Shown here piece after piece: positions 1-9,617 of a stretch of 64,000 nucleotides of DNA. Below the pieces are notes generated by a model. That model was given only the letters and a program-made list of their open reading frames with translations, was not told the origin of the DNA and searched no databases. The position numbers and the translations under genes are program-made. Source of the DNA: Novakomyces olei (taxonomy: Eukaryota > Ascomycota > Novakomycetes > Novakomycetales > Novakomycetaceae); contig JADEYG010000002.1 of assembly GCA_016906335.1 (NCBI GenBank), forward strand, positions 682,001 to 746,000, read 5' to 3'. Every line of letters starts with the position of its first letter. The first letter of the stretch is position 1.

Positions 1-1
1 T

Positions 2-97
2 AAAGACATTGATTTGTATTCCGGCAGGCTGGACGAGGCAGACGCGTATATTAAGCGGGGAAAGATGGGGTTGCGTGGGCTGGCGGATTTATTTTAA
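2..97 (+). CDS. 3' end of an unidentified gene (partial)
   Basis: An open frame enters from the left edge and ends at a TAA at 95-97, giving about 31 residues that finish in GLRGLADLF. The mix of charged and hydrophobic residues (RLDEADAYIKRGKMG) looks like ordinary protein, but the piece is too short to assign a family. A tandem repeat starts about 65 bp after the stop, which suits a 3' flank. It could also be chance, because only 32 codons are visible. Confidence 0.35.
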   Translation, partial: KDIDLYSGRLDEADAYIKRGKMGLRGLADLF

Positions 98-160
98 TGA
101 AAAATAGAAGTTAATGTATGTATACGTGTTAGAATAATAAAGATCCATTGTCTATTATAA

Positions 161-290
161 GGTCTATCTTTATAAGGGCTATCTTTATAAGGGCTATCTT
201 TATAAGGGCTATCTTTATAAGGGCTATCTTTATAAGGGCTATCTTTATAAGGGCTATTATTTATATAGGGATATTTATAAAGGGCTATTA
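161..290. repeat. 15-bp minisatellite, six units plus degenerate copies
   Basis: The unit GGGCTATCTTTATAA is repeated without interruption from 176 to 250, preceded by one variant unit (GGTCTATCTTTATAA) at 161-175. It decays into two imperfect copies up to about 290. It lies between the stop of the left-edge gene and the 3' end of the convergent methyltransferase gene. The remaining bases of 98-472 are AT-rich and show no gene. Confidence 0.9.
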
Positions 291-472
291 TTGATCAAAA
301 AATGTTACTGGAGACTAATTCGAGATCCTGTTAAATATGATTTGGCAGCCAATGGCGATAATAGTCTTGCAAAACCTAGTACGACCAGGCTTGCACACGG
401 CAGACATCAAGTTTAACCCCCTTCTAATTCTATTATTACAAATAGTATACAACTATACGAAATATTTGTGCA

Positions 473-1501
473 TTATGCGTTCAGCTCAGCAAACTGCCCA
501 CGCAACAGCTTAATATCCTTATCCGTAGCTTTACAGCATCCACCAACCAGAAAATCTTTCCAAAAATTGCGGTTTTGCGCTTGTCTAACAACGGTGGCCA
601 GCTGCACTTCCCATGGTCTCGGATCACCCGGCGTTGCTTGTTCCCCCATTACTGCTGGCGCGTCCCAAGTTTTTGTAACTGGATTATACACCTGTCCGTT
701 TGTGCCGTCAGGGTAGAGGACAAGGCACGGTGGGACAGAGCCGGTTACAGAGACGGCGGCTCTTGCTGCTTCCTCGTACTCTGCAACAAGCCGCGCCAGT
801 TTGTGCACGGGCGCGCAATTAATGCCGATCCCCCACAACTCGGCCAATCCTTGGCCGGGGCATAATGCTGCTTCCACAGCCCGCGCAGCAATATTGCCGT
901 CCGGCAGCGAGCAGCCGCTGCCCGGGTACACGCAGGAAACCCACGCTCGGCAATTAAAGTGCCACAATGCCCGTCTTATCGCTCTCACTTCATCCAATCG
1001 CGGGACCGTCTCAAACGCCACGTATTTGATATGCCGCTGCACACTGGGCAGCTGGAAAAACAGCTTCAGGCGGCACAAGTGCCAATGGTAGAGCTGCTCT
1101 TCGTCGCTGTGGTCTGCGTCATAGGCGCCCGTGTACTCCTGTCCCGGAGACATGGCAGCGCCGTATGGGCCGAGGCTTAAGGCAACGCTGCTCCGGCCTG
1201 CCGCAGCGGCAACTGCCGTGTCAATTGCCGACTCCAGCAGAGGGATGACATCATCACCTCGTATACCGTGGGGGAACGCTGCCGTCCGTGTGCGGGCAAA
1301 CGTATCTGCCGAAGCCTGGTACGTCGCTGTCAGTACTATATCGGCCCCAGCCAGTACAAAATCGCGCTGGCAGTTTAGCAGCGCTGATGGCTTGTTCAGC
1401 AGTGTGCCTGTAGACCATAAGGCGCCCTGTGCGTCCCTGTAATCGACTCCATACTTGTCCTCAAGACTCGTACCCAGACCGCCGTCGAGTATTTGTATCA
1501 T
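473..1501 (-). CDS. Homocysteine S-methyltransferase (Mht1/Sam4-like)
   Basis: This single-exon gene of 342 residues encodes a Zn-dependent enzyme that methylates homocysteine to methionine using S-methylmethionine or S-adenosylmethionine, by analogy with yeast Mht1/Sam4 (about 325 residues). The N-terminal DGGLGTSLE motif (residues 6-14) is the family signature. The zinc ligands are visible as Cys229 in GINC and Cys322-Cys323 in GGCC near the C-terminus. The start at 1501 places the signature at the usual distance from the N-terminus. No targeting signal is seen, so a cytosolic location is inferred. The promoter side is unusual: 34 perfect-period octamers begin 63 bp upstream of the ATG. Which methyl donor is preferred cannot be read from the sequence. 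Confidence 0.92.
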   Translation of the reverse strand: MIQILDGGLGTSLEDKYGVDYRDAQGALWSTGTLLNKPSALLNCQRDFVLAGADIVLTATYQASADTFARTRTAAFPHGIRGDDVIPLLESAIDTAVAAAAGRSSVALSLGPYGAAMSPGQEYTGAYDADHSDEEQLYHWHLCRLKLFFQLPSVQRHIKYVAFETVPRLDEVRAIRRALWHFNCRAWVSCVYPGSGCSLPDGNIAARAVEAALCPGQGLAELWGIGINCAPVHKLARLVAEYEEAARAAVSVTGSVPPCLVLYPDGTNGQVYNPVTKTWDAPAVMGEQATPGDPRPWEVQLATVVRQAQNRNFWKDFLVGGCCKATDKDIKLLRGQFAELNA

Positions 1502-1564
1502 GACTAGAAATAATTCGGCGTCATTTGTGCGCTGTATATTACAAAAAATATAAACTCAATATAT

Positions 1565-1836
1565 AAAATTATAAAATTATAAAATTATAAAATTATAAAA
1601 TTATAAAATTATAAAATTATAAAACTATAAAATTATAAAATTATAAAATTATAAAATTATAAAATTATAAAATTATAAAATTATAAAATTATAAAATTAT
1701 AAAATTATAAAATTATAAAATTATAAAATTATAAAATTATAAAATTATAAAATTATAAAATTATAAAATTATAAAATTATAAAATTATAAAATTATAAAA
1801 TTATAAAATTATAAAATTATAAAATTATAAAATTAT
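1565..1836. repeat. 34-copy AAAATTAT octamer array in a promoter
   Basis: The 8-bp unit AAAATTAT runs in register for 272 bp, exactly 34 units. I saw one substitution only, AAAACTAT in unit eight at 1621-1628. The array lies directly upstream of the homocysteine S-methyltransferase start codon (1501, minus strand). The rest of 1502-2160 is AT-rich and holds no gene I can support. Confidence 0.97.
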
Positions 1837-2160
1837 CAATATCTATGAATGAGTGTTTGTTATCGGCCGTGTAGTAAAAAAAGGCTAGAATGTGTTGGGG
1901 TTAGTATTAGCCAAATCTTTGACAAAATCAATAAACAATATCGAGCACTGTTTTAATAATATAACTATTTTGTTGGTCAGACGCTGGACGCCGGCCGCGT
2001 GAATTCCAAACTGCGCCGACCGAAATCGGCCGCATTCCCGCACAAACCGAACATGTTTGAACTCGTTTCGAGCGCCTTTTCCCTAATTATTGTATTATTC
2101 TGTTGAGAGTGCGAGTTTGCGTCTGGACGCAGGTGCAAGAACTATTAGTGTGTGGCCGCG

Positions 2161-2479
2161 ATGCAAACAATCTCACCGGCCAAACACCGCGTTAACGCAG
2201 GCAATTCGCATATACTTTATGGACAAGATACTGGAGAGATTGGTGGCGTGAGCCCAGCAATGAGGCTGCTACGCTGTATATATTTCGCAAGCGACTCAGC
2301 GTACGATACCCACGTTGTTGGGTCAGTGTTGCCAGAAAGCAGTCAATTAATGGAAGAGAACGAGTCTATGTTTGAGCAAAACGCCATCTCGAGGTGAGCA
2401 AAAGCGAAGCCTGTCAGTAATTGCTCAGCTCAGCGGGATTCCAAACCTGTTGGTCAAACTGGCTAGTGGAAAGTTGTAA
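2161..2479 (+). CDS. Tentative small two-exon gene, unknown function
   Basis: An ATG at 2161 opens a 77-codon frame that ends at a plausible donor (GTGAGC at 2394). Splicing a 40-bp intron (2394-2433, acceptor GCTCAG) adds 15 codons and a TAA at 2477-2479, for about 92 residues. The intron size fits the local norm, but the branch site is poor and no family motif is recognised. Read unspliced, the frame stops at 2397. This is offered as a possibility only. Confidence 0.22.
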
Positions 2480-4889
2480 AGTATGATGTCATTGGTCCAC
2501 TCAAGGCGTTGCAGATGCTACAAGAATTGTGTCTAGAAAACAACGGTGCTATATTTAAACGCGGTATGACGCTAATTGTAATTCTGGTTACCAAATTGCC
2601 TTGGGTTGCAAGGAAAATTGTACTAATACATCGGTGCTAGTTGCGACAGTGTGCTTGCTTTTGTGAATGTGCAACAAGGTTTTTGCAAGGTTCTTGGGTG
2701 AATTTTTGTTATCAATGGTCTGATAGCGTCTAATCCTGTGGCGATTCGCCAGATAGGCCATAAACTCATATACCGAGAAGTGGGACGATGCACAGGGCCG
2801 CAATATAATGTCAGTACGCACTAAGAATGCGGGCGTTAATGGACAAACGCGTAACTTCCAACAGTAGCTCGTGCTTAATCAGCTGTCTGAATCTTCATCT
2901 CGGCGGTAATCCGGATTAAGATTGCTGGAAGGGCGCGGTTTTTGGCAAATCATTTTTCAGTATAGCCCGCCTGTCCTTTGGCGGATTATAGTGTCAAGTC
3001 TGCTAAGTCAAGCTCACGCTTTGAAGCGTTAGCTGTACATCCACTAGCCGAAATAATTCAGGATTAGGTAATTCACTTTAAATTGAGTTTTGATTATTTT
3101 CATCTCGGACTCTTTTAACAAAGTGCTCAATCCTGAGACTCATGGCTCTGGTAAGACTTTGTGCAGTAGCAAAATTATGATGCTATTTGCACCTGGCTGA
3201 TGGTTTTGAATGTTCAAAGCAGTTTATTATTGCGCTACAAAACTATGGAAATCTACATAAAAAAGACCTCAATACTCACCGGCACATCTCATGTGACACT
3301 GATGAATTAGATTCACCGCGTGTCAGTATAAGAGGTGTCGGTCAGAGGGATCTCTAAGGCACTGACGTATCATATGCGCCGGTGGACGTTGTGACTCTGT
3401 TATTGAACGAATACACACAACGGTGCAAATAGCAATCAGAACAATAAGAGTGGGTCACCAGCGGTAAGGTCCTGCTGTGAGCACTAGGCCAGCGGTGTCC
3501 CTCCAAGATCAACTTTCAAATCCATAGTGCTCCAACTTAATACAAACAAGATCAATGCTTGAGAGCACCCCCCAGCTGGCTATACAGCACAGAAGCTGAT
3601 GAAGCCCGATCTTGCCGTACAAGCGGAATGGAAATTAGGCCAATGCATGGAAAACCGTGTTCCAACGCAATACAACTGCCAAATGCCAAATCAACTAGCC
3701 CAAAGCCACCCCTCTATGCCTAGCGGAAATCTGCCCAGTCCTAAAGCCACAGTCGGCGATAGCGGTAGTCCTTGTCCGGACCTGAGACATAGAGGGGCCC
3801 CGAACGTGCCGTCTCCAAAGTCAATGCAGGGCCAAAAAATCACCGAAAAACCTGGAAAGACTCCAAAAAAAGGGAGGAAAGGCCACGCCGGTATCAAACA
3901 CCCATTACCGAGCGGAAAACAAGCCCTGAAACCACAAGTTTGAGCGGACAGAGTCCGTACCCCGGCTAAAAGGTGATTTACCAGGTAACAAACAAGTGCG
4001 GGAAATAGCGTCCGGACCTCGGGATCCCGAAGGATGGGGAACTAGGGGAGCGAAACCACCTGGCTTTATACCCTGGACATGAGGCCATTGGCAAATTAGC
4101 AATCACAGAAACGTTCTAATGTCCTCAGTTGTGGGTACGAAAACGTGAAAAGGGCTCAAAAAAATGGGACTATGATCACAGAAACGTTCCAATTCCCTCA
4201 ACCTTGATAACGAAAACGGGTAAATTGCTCCGAAAACGGGACTATTATCACAGAAACGTTCTAATTCCCTCAATATTTATTCCGAAAACGTGTAAAGCTG
4301 CATAAAAGAGTCGCGCAGATCCTGTTTTCGTGTTCATATTCATCTGTGCCGACGCGCGAAATTGAGGCAGATTCTGTTTTCATGACGATTAGCCTGTTTT
4401 GGGTTATATATCAATTTTGGGGCCGCATATGATTGGCCAGTCTAATGTATTAGGCACGTTTTCGTTCTCTGTGTTCCAAATAAGTAATAGCCCTAATCGC
4501 GTTTCCGTGATTTTAATTTCTGCTCGCTTTAATTCATATTAACAAGTAATACGCTCTAATAAAAATGTTGGTGATAGCTCAAATTTGATTTATTATTGGC
4601 ATCGAGACATATAAGTAATCCAAAAACATACGCAATATTTATGTAATTAAAAAGTTAAGGTACGGAGCCTGATGCATAAAGATACTTGAAATTAATAGAC
4701 ATGCTCGATAACGTTTGATAATTTACGAATCTCCACTGTTGCAAATTCGAGCACGCGCAAGCACGCGATTGCAGATTGCATGCGAACTAGAAAAGCTTTA
4801 GACTGAATTGATTGATTGATTGACTAATTGACTGACTGCTTTTTTCCTTTGGCCAAATAGCAACTGGTGAAGGTAAAATCTGCCATAGA
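2480..4889. other. Long intergenic region with little coding signal
   Basis: This stretch of about 2.4 kb shows no recognisable gene. It contains short frames without family motifs (for example 2588-2821 minus, 3599-3943 plus and 3905-4102 minus). A more GC-rich block at about 3590-4090 differs in texture from its AT-rich surroundings, and a three-copy repeat follows at 4102-4315. A GATT/GACT-rich microsatellite lies at about 4807-4838, just before the monooxygenase gene. The GC-rich block could be a decayed mobile element, but no protein or terminal repeat supports that. Confidence 0.5.
4102..4315. repeat. Three direct copies of a 72-73 bp unit
   Basis: Copies begin at 4102, 4175 and 4247. 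Each opens with ATCACAGAAACGTTC and a CCTCA, and contains one or two GAAAACG blocks further on. The copies have diverged from each other, so the amplification is not recent. Similar TTTTCGT pieces continue downstream to about 4470. There is no coding capacity. Confidence 0.8.
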
Positions 4890-6455
4890 ATGACAAAGGG
4901 TAGCACAGACTCCCGTGAGGGAAAACGCATTAAAATTGATAATGCAGTATTTGACGGGGATAAAGGTACCAAACCGGCCGATGGCAATCAACCAAAAAGA
5001 GCCAATGCCGGAATTAATCTCATTGAAGAGCAAGCAAGCGAGACCGGCAAGAGAGAAGGAAAGAATGAAGAAAGGCGCAGAAAAAAACTTATATTTAATG
5101 CATTTGCAATGACGACACCGAACCATTTATCGCCCGGATTGTGGAGGCATCGACGCAGTGATACGGGCAATTACAATACAATTGCGTATTGGACGCGTTT
5201 AGCAAAATTACTGGAACGCGGAAAATTCCACGCTCTTTTTCTAGCGGATACTTTAGGCCCTTATGACGTTTATCGCGGCCCACGTAACGTTAGACCCGCC
5301 GTGGAAGGCGGGACGCAGTTTCCCGTCAACGATCCTTCTCTCTCTATTTCTGCAATGGCGGCAGTGACGCAAAACTTGGGCTTTGGCGTGACTACTAGTA
5401 CAACGTACGAGCACCCTTACACTGTAGCACGTCGCTTTTCCACGCTCGATCATTTAACCAATGGCCGCATAATCATGAACATTGTGACCTCATACTTGGA
5501 AAGTGCAGCAAGGCTATACGGGTTGCCCGGGCAACTGGAGCATGACGCGCGTTACGCAAGAGCCGAAGAATTCATGCAGGTTTGCTATAAACTGTGGGAA
5601 TCTTCCTGGCGTGATGGTGCGGCCGTGCGAAATAGCGATAACGGCGTGTTTGCTGACGCGTCAAGTGTACGTGAAATTCACCACAAGGGAGAAAACTTTT
5701 GCGTCGATGGTGTCCATATTTGCGAGCCCTCGCCACAACGAACACCTCTTCTCTTCCAAGCGGGTACGAGTAGTGCTGGAAGTGCCTTTGGTGCAAGACA
5801 TAGCGAAATGATTTTCGTCGGTGGCCTTTCACCGGAAGCAATACGGAAATCTGTGGACGGCTTGCGGTCAAAAGTTGCCGCAGCCGGTCGAGATCCACGG
5901 CAATTGAAAATTGTAGCAAGTATAACGGTAGTTGTGGCGCCCATGGACGAGGAAGCCCACGCAGAATATAACGAACTGGCTTCGTATGCGAGTACCGAAG
6001 GTGCGTTGACTCTTTGCGGTGGCTGGACGGGGTACGATTTATCTCACTACAGCGACCACGAAGACTTTAGGTTTGTGGACTTACCGGCCATCCAGTCTAC
6101 CGTCCTCTATCTCGAGTCCAATGACCCCGGGAAAGAATGGAACAAGGAGCGAATTGCCAAGCATCTAATCTTGGGCGGCTTTAGCGGCAAGATCGTAGGC
6201 AGTCCGACCACAGTGGCGGACGAGCTGGAACGTTGGGCTGAAGTGGGTGATTTGGACGGGTTCAATTTTGCACATATTACGAGCCCAGGGAGTTTTGAAG
6301 ATCTCGTGGAGCTTGTGATTCCAGAAATGCAGAGACGAGGATCTTTCCACAAGGACTATGAGGCAAATGCTCATACCGCTAGAGGACTAGTATACGGCCA
6401 CGATCATTTAGCCACTGATCACCCTGGGTACCAGTACAAGTGGATGGACCATTAG
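4890..6455 (+). CDS. NtaA/SnaA/DszA-family flavin-dependent monooxygenase
   Basis: This intronless gene of 521 residues encodes a bacterial-luciferase-like monooxygenase of the nitrilotriacetate/pristinamycin/dibenzothiophene-sulfone group. These enzymes use FMNH2 from a partner reductase to oxidise small organic, often sulfur- or nitrogen-containing, compounds. The family core starts near residue 67 (LIFNAFAMTTPNHLSPGLW). It continues with FHALFLADTLG, the GFGVTTSTTYEHPY strand, LDHLTNGRIIMNIVTS, PLLFQAGTSSAGSAFGARHSEMIFVGG and a C-terminal GYQYKW. The first ~65 residues are highly charged and not part of the family fold. A start further in would be at Met107, but that would cut the first core strand, so 4890 is kept. 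The substrate is unknown. The family is common in bacteria and scattered in fungi, so an old transfer is possible. Confidence 0.93.
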   Translation: MTKGSTDSREGKRIKIDNAVFDGDKGTKPADGNQPKRANAGINLIEEQASETGKREGKNEERRRKKLIFNAFAMTTPNHLSPGLWRHRRSDTGNYNTIAYWTRLAKLLERGKFHALFLADTLGPYDVYRGPRNVRPAVEGGTQFPVNDPSLSISAMAAVTQNLGFGVTTSTTYEHPYTVARRFSTLDHLTNGRIIMNIVTSYLESAARLYGLPGQLEHDARYARAEEFMQVCYKLWESSWRDGAAVRNSDNGVFADASSVREIHHKGENFCVDGVHICEPSPQRTPLLFQAGTSSAGSAFGARHSEMIFVGGLSPEAIRKSVDGLRSKVAAAGRDPRQLKIVASITVVVAPMDEEAHAEYNELASYASTEGALTLCGGWTGYDLSHYSDHEDFRFVDLPAIQSTVLYLESNDPGKEWNKERIAKHLILGGFSGKIVGSPTTVADELERWAEVGDLDGFNFAHITSPGSFEDLVELVIPEMQRRGSFHKDYEANAHTARGLVYGHDHLATDHPGYQYKWMDH

Positions 6456-6637
6456 AGATAGATACGTCTATCGGAAAAACATAGACTTAACCCTCGACAA
6501 GAATCCCAATCGAGAAATCTATCTTTACTTAGCATCCCACTCAATAATTTTATTTTGACATTTCCTTGACCAAAACACATTAGTCTCCCACGCAACAATA
6601 TCGGGATATTTCTATCTCATTTTTCTCTTTATTAAAA

Positions 6638-7160
6638 TTAAGGTAAAACCCTCCGATTTCTGTTGAATAGTTTGGCTATCGCTTGAGAAGGAGGAGCTAT
6701 TTCATGTAAACTTTTGGAATTCTGCTCACAAGCGAACAAAGCAAGCTTCAATTCCAGACAGCCCGCTGTCGCTTCGACTATAGTTTTTGCGGCATCATAA
6801 CAACCCTTAATCGCAGCAACTTTGGTCAAAAAACCTCGATGAAGAAGGAAATGCGGCAGATACAGCGATTGGCCCTAATTTTTCCTGGCCTCAGAGGCAG
6901 CCTAATTCCTGTTTGTCATACGTAAATATCGAACAATGCGTGGGCCAAGAACAGCTACAAATAAGGCCAATCCCACGAAATCATTGAATACGAGCAGCAA
7001 TGCTTTAGATCTGGCATAAGAGTAAGAGGGAGCTATAGCAATGTGTATTTAAAATTAAAATCACACCATGATCCACGTTTTGTAGGTTGGCTGTTCCATG
7101 CCTTGAGGAAATGAGCGTAGTCCGATCTATTGGAGAATTACACTAGAAATGAAAGACAAA
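6638..7160 (-). CDS. Candidate spliced gene, membrane-helix protein of unknown function
   Basis: Two open segments on the minus strand look coding. One, within about 6921-7032, reads YSYARSKALLLVFNDFVG followed by LALFVAVLGPRIVRYL, a likely membrane helix. The other, 6638 to about 6880, reads YLPHFLLHRGFLTKV, later GCLELKLALFACEQNSKSLH, and ends in RNRRVLP. A 34-bp intron with good ends (7033-7066) joins the first segment to an upstream piece, but I could not find a donor that joins the two main segments in frame. It may be a real gene with an unusual junction, or a pseudogene. No family is recognised with confidence. Confidence 0.3.
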
Positions 7161-7175
7161 TTATAATCAATAGTG

Positions 7176-7190
7176 TAGGGTTAGGGTTTA
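7176..7190 (+). promoter_or_regulatory. TTAGGG-type motif upstream of PLP2
   Basis: The sequence TAGGGTTAGGGTTTA lies about 85 bp upstream of the PLP2 start codon. It matches the telomere-repeat type recognised by Tbf1/Teb1/Tay1-class fungal factors. A role here is inferred from position and recurrence only. Confidence 0.4.
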
Positions 7191-7273
7191 TATTATTATT
7201 GGTGTGGTATACTGAAGCAAAGGTTCGCAGACTGCCAGATCATTGGTGACCAACTTTGTGGTTGCCTTTGACC

Positions 7274-7949
7274 ATGATGAACCCAAACGAGGATACGGAA
7301 TGGTAAGCGACAGCAAATCAAGAACACTTTTAATTGAAGGAATGATGCGTTACGTGCTCAAGGCATACTGCCTCCAAAAGAAAATAAGGCTGAAGAAGCA
7401 GTGGACGAGGCTATTGAAGAAGCACGTGCACGAGCAGAAGCCACTCGCCACGAGCGTATGACAGTCGATGAGCTAGATGAATTGTTAGAAGGTGACGGTG
7501 AAGGCGACGAGGAGGAGTCTCGTGCTTTAGAGGCATATAGGCGTAAGCGCATAGCGGAAATGAGAGCGTCAGCTGCCGGTGAGCGATATGGGAGTGTTGA
7601 GCCCCTATCGCGTAACGATTGGCGCACACAAGTAACAGAGGCGCCTAGTGGGACAAGCGTCGTTGTAATATTGTACAGAGATCCAGTACCAGCGAGTAAA
7701 AGGCTCATGGCTTTAATGCGCGAATTTGCACATGCACATCCTGCGGTAAAAGTGCTGGCTATTACGGCACCTCAAGCGATCGAAAACTACCCGGATCGAA
7801 ACGTCCCTACATTACTAATATACCGTGACGGAGACTTGGTAGAGCAGATTGTAACATTGGCCACACTGGGCGGTATGGATACGCGGCTGGGAGATATTGA
7901 ACGAAGAATGGCAGCGAACGGGACTATTCCACAAAAGGAAGACGAGTAG
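7274..7949 (+). CDS. PLP2: Phosducin-like protein, PLP2/VIAF type
   Basis: Two exons, 7274-7302 and 7340-7949, are joined over a 37-bp intron and give 212 residues. Plp2-type proteins are cytosolic co-factors of the chaperonin CCT that help fold actin and tubulin. The spliced N-terminus reads NPNEDTEWNDALRAQGILPP, the conserved PLP2 opening, and the TGG codon for the key Trp spans the intron. An acidic coiled segment follows (AEEAVDEAIEEARARAEATR). The thioredoxin-like domain runs from about residue 100 (SVVVILYRDPVPASKRLMAL) to the end, and lacks a catalytic CxxC as expected. Two ATG codons stand in tandem at the start; either could be used. Confidence 0.92.
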
Positions 7950-8387
7950 CGCACAATAACTGCAAATAGCAATTAGCATATCCATAGCACCTTATTTGAT
8001 TTAGTCAGGTGCAGTCAGTGGAATAAAAAGTTTGATTTGGAAGAGGCTATCACGCGCGCTTTACATATGGCCGCATAGAGTTTGTATTGATTATTGAGCT
8101 ATTAGTCTGCAAAATACAAGCCTGGCCTTGCATTATTCATACAAGCCCGTGAAGAATTAGAGTAGAGTCGTATCAGGATTAATTGCTGCTTGGCTTTTAG
8201 TTTTATTCTGGCTATTCCTCTACAGAATACACATGTAAGCATTGCAAACGGCGTTCGTGGCTTTTACCAAGAGGGCTAACTGTATAACTTTTATTTCCAA
8301 CGTAGACTAACTCATATGACCGCATTACACTCTAACTCTTTCTCTGGGCCAAACGACAAACAGAGCATAGAGCGCTTAAATACTAAT

Positions 8388-8413
8388 TATATTCACGGGT
8401 GCCCGTGAATATA
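8388..8413. promoter_or_regulatory. Perfect inverted repeat, 12-bp arms with a TG centre
   Basis: TATATTCACGGG and its exact complement CCCGTGAATATA flank a 2-base centre. The symmetry suggests a dimer-binding site, or a hairpin if transcribed. It lies about 610 bp upstream of the peroxiredoxin and 440 bp downstream of PLP2. Function is unknown. Confidence 0.5.
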
Positions 8414-8935
8414 TTGGCGGCTGCCTAAATCCGCTCATTCATCTCTTCCTCGTTCGACGTACAAGCAAGCTTATGACCATCGCGATATGCGCAGGATGCT
8501 GCACATAATATTACAGCTATATAAACTTTTTGACACGTGCCAATAGGCTCTTGTTGGTTCGTAGATTTATCAGTAAAATAGCGGTAAGGTATACGTTTTA
8601 CCGGAAAAAGACCGACTAGATTTTGACGCTCTATACCGTCTATAGTATATTGAAAGCAAGATTGAAGCACATTTTAGGGGGGGGGCTGATCTAATCGCTC
8701 AGCGGTAAACTTTAAATCGTTATAGCTGTTGTAGGTGCGTAGCGAACGAATTTAAAGCGTGTATTTGCAACCTCTTATTAGCTAATAAGATAGTGGAGTA
8801 AGCAATAGTATCATCGCTAGTCTAGAAAGGCTCATATTATAAATTCAACGATACCTTCCCATACTTTATATAGGGTTTTCCATATCAATTTGTAAGAGGC
8901 GAGCGTCTCGAATTCTCCCGCGTTCCGTGTGGGAG

Positions 8936-8947
8936 CCAATATAAAAG
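8936..8947 (+). promoter_or_regulatory. CCAAT and TATAAAAG promoter elements of the peroxiredoxin
   Basis: CCAAT at 8936-8940 overlaps TATAAAAG at 8940-8947, 77-88 bp before the ATG at 9024. The leader that follows is C/A-rich and ends in CGCAAAATG. This arrangement fits a strongly expressed gene. Confidence 0.6.
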
Positions 8948-9023
8948 CGGAACCTCCCGGGCCATTCAGAACATCCAACTCGCAAAAAGCCAAGCACACT
9001 CATCAATCAAACTCAGACGCAAA

Positions 9024-9617
9024 ATGACTGTCACCCTCCCTCAGATCGGCCAGCCTGCGCCTGACTTCAAGGGCACTGCCGTCGTCAATGGCACTTTTGA
9101 GGAAATCTCGCTCGAATCCTTCAAGGGCAAGTACCTCATCTTGGCTGCTTATCCGATGGATTTCACCTTTGTGTGCCCGACTGAGATCATTGCGTTCTCT
9201 GATGCCATTAAGCAATTCCAGCAGCGCAATGCCGAGGTAGTGCTCTTCTCTACCGACTCTGAGTACTCCCATCTGGCTTTCATCAACACTCCTCGCAAGA
9301 ACGGCGGTCTCGGCGACTTGCACGTGCCATTGCTCGCTGACCCGAGCCACAAGATTGCCCGTGATTACGGTGTTTTGATCGAGGATGCCGGTGTCGCTCT
9401 GCGCGGCTCTTTCCTCATTGACCCGAAGGGTGTGTTGCGCCAGATCACTGTTAACGATCTGCCCGTCGGCCGTTCCGTCGAGGAGGCTCTCCGTCTCATC
9501 GACGCCTTTGAGTTTACTGATAAGTATGGCGAGGTCTGCCCTGCCAACTGGAACAAGGAGACCAACAACTCCACTATCGACACCAATAACCCGTCCAAAT
9601 ACTTTTCCCAGCATTAG
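9024..9617 (+). CDS. TSA1: Typical 2-Cys peroxiredoxin (thioredoxin peroxidase, Tsa1-like)
   Basis: This intronless gene of 197 residues encodes a thiol peroxidase that reduces hydrogen peroxide with electrons from thioredoxin. The peroxidatic cysteine is Cys51 in FTFVCPTEI and the resolving cysteine is Cys172 in GEVCPANW. The conserved catalytic Arg is in the ALRGSF segment. Both eukaryotic sensitivity motifs are present: GGLG (residues 94-97) and a C-terminal YF (in SKYFSQH). These suggest an enzyme that can be over-oxidised and may act as a peroxide sensor or chaperone. Codon use is strongly biased to C-ending codons, unlike the neighbours, which agrees with high expression. No targeting signal is seen, so it is probably cytosolic. 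Confidence 0.97.
   Translation: MTVTLPQIGQPAPDFKGTAVVNGTFEEISLESFKGKYLILAAYPMDFTFVCPTEIIAFSDAIKQFQQRNAEVVLFSTDSEYSHLAFINTPRKNGGLGDLHVPLLADPSHKIARDYGVLIEDAGVALRGSFLIDPKGVLRQITVNDLPVGRSVEEALRLIDAFEFTDKYGEVCPANWNKETNNSTIDTNNPSKYFSQH

Larger units (their letters stand above)
6456..7273. other. Intergenic region with an unresolved minus-strand candidate
   Basis: The 3' flank of the monooxygenase gene and the promoter of PLP2. The minus strand at about 6638-7160 carries coding-like fragments described separately. A TTAGGG-type motif sits at 7176-7190. Confidence 0.5.
7950..9023. other. Intergenic region upstream of the peroxiredoxin
   Basis: About 1 kb with no recognised gene. It contains a perfect 26-bp palindrome at 8388-8413, a run of seven G at about 8677-8683, and the CCAAT/TATA promoter of the peroxiredoxin near its right end. 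An 81-codon minus-strand frame (8425-8670) has no family features. Confidence 0.5.

Noticed and set aside
3599-3943. Pro/Lys-rich 114-codon frame
   Set aside because: It sits in a compositionally odd block; no motif, no splice sites, and other frames are open as well. Noted as a region rather than a gene.
8425-8670. 81-codon minus-strand frame
   Set aside because: No family features, and it lies in the probable upstream region of the peroxiredoxin.
9003-9614. A 203-codon frame antisense to the peroxiredoxin
   Set aside because: It mirrors a strongly codon-biased gene; C-ending codons suppress stops on the opposite strand. No family features.
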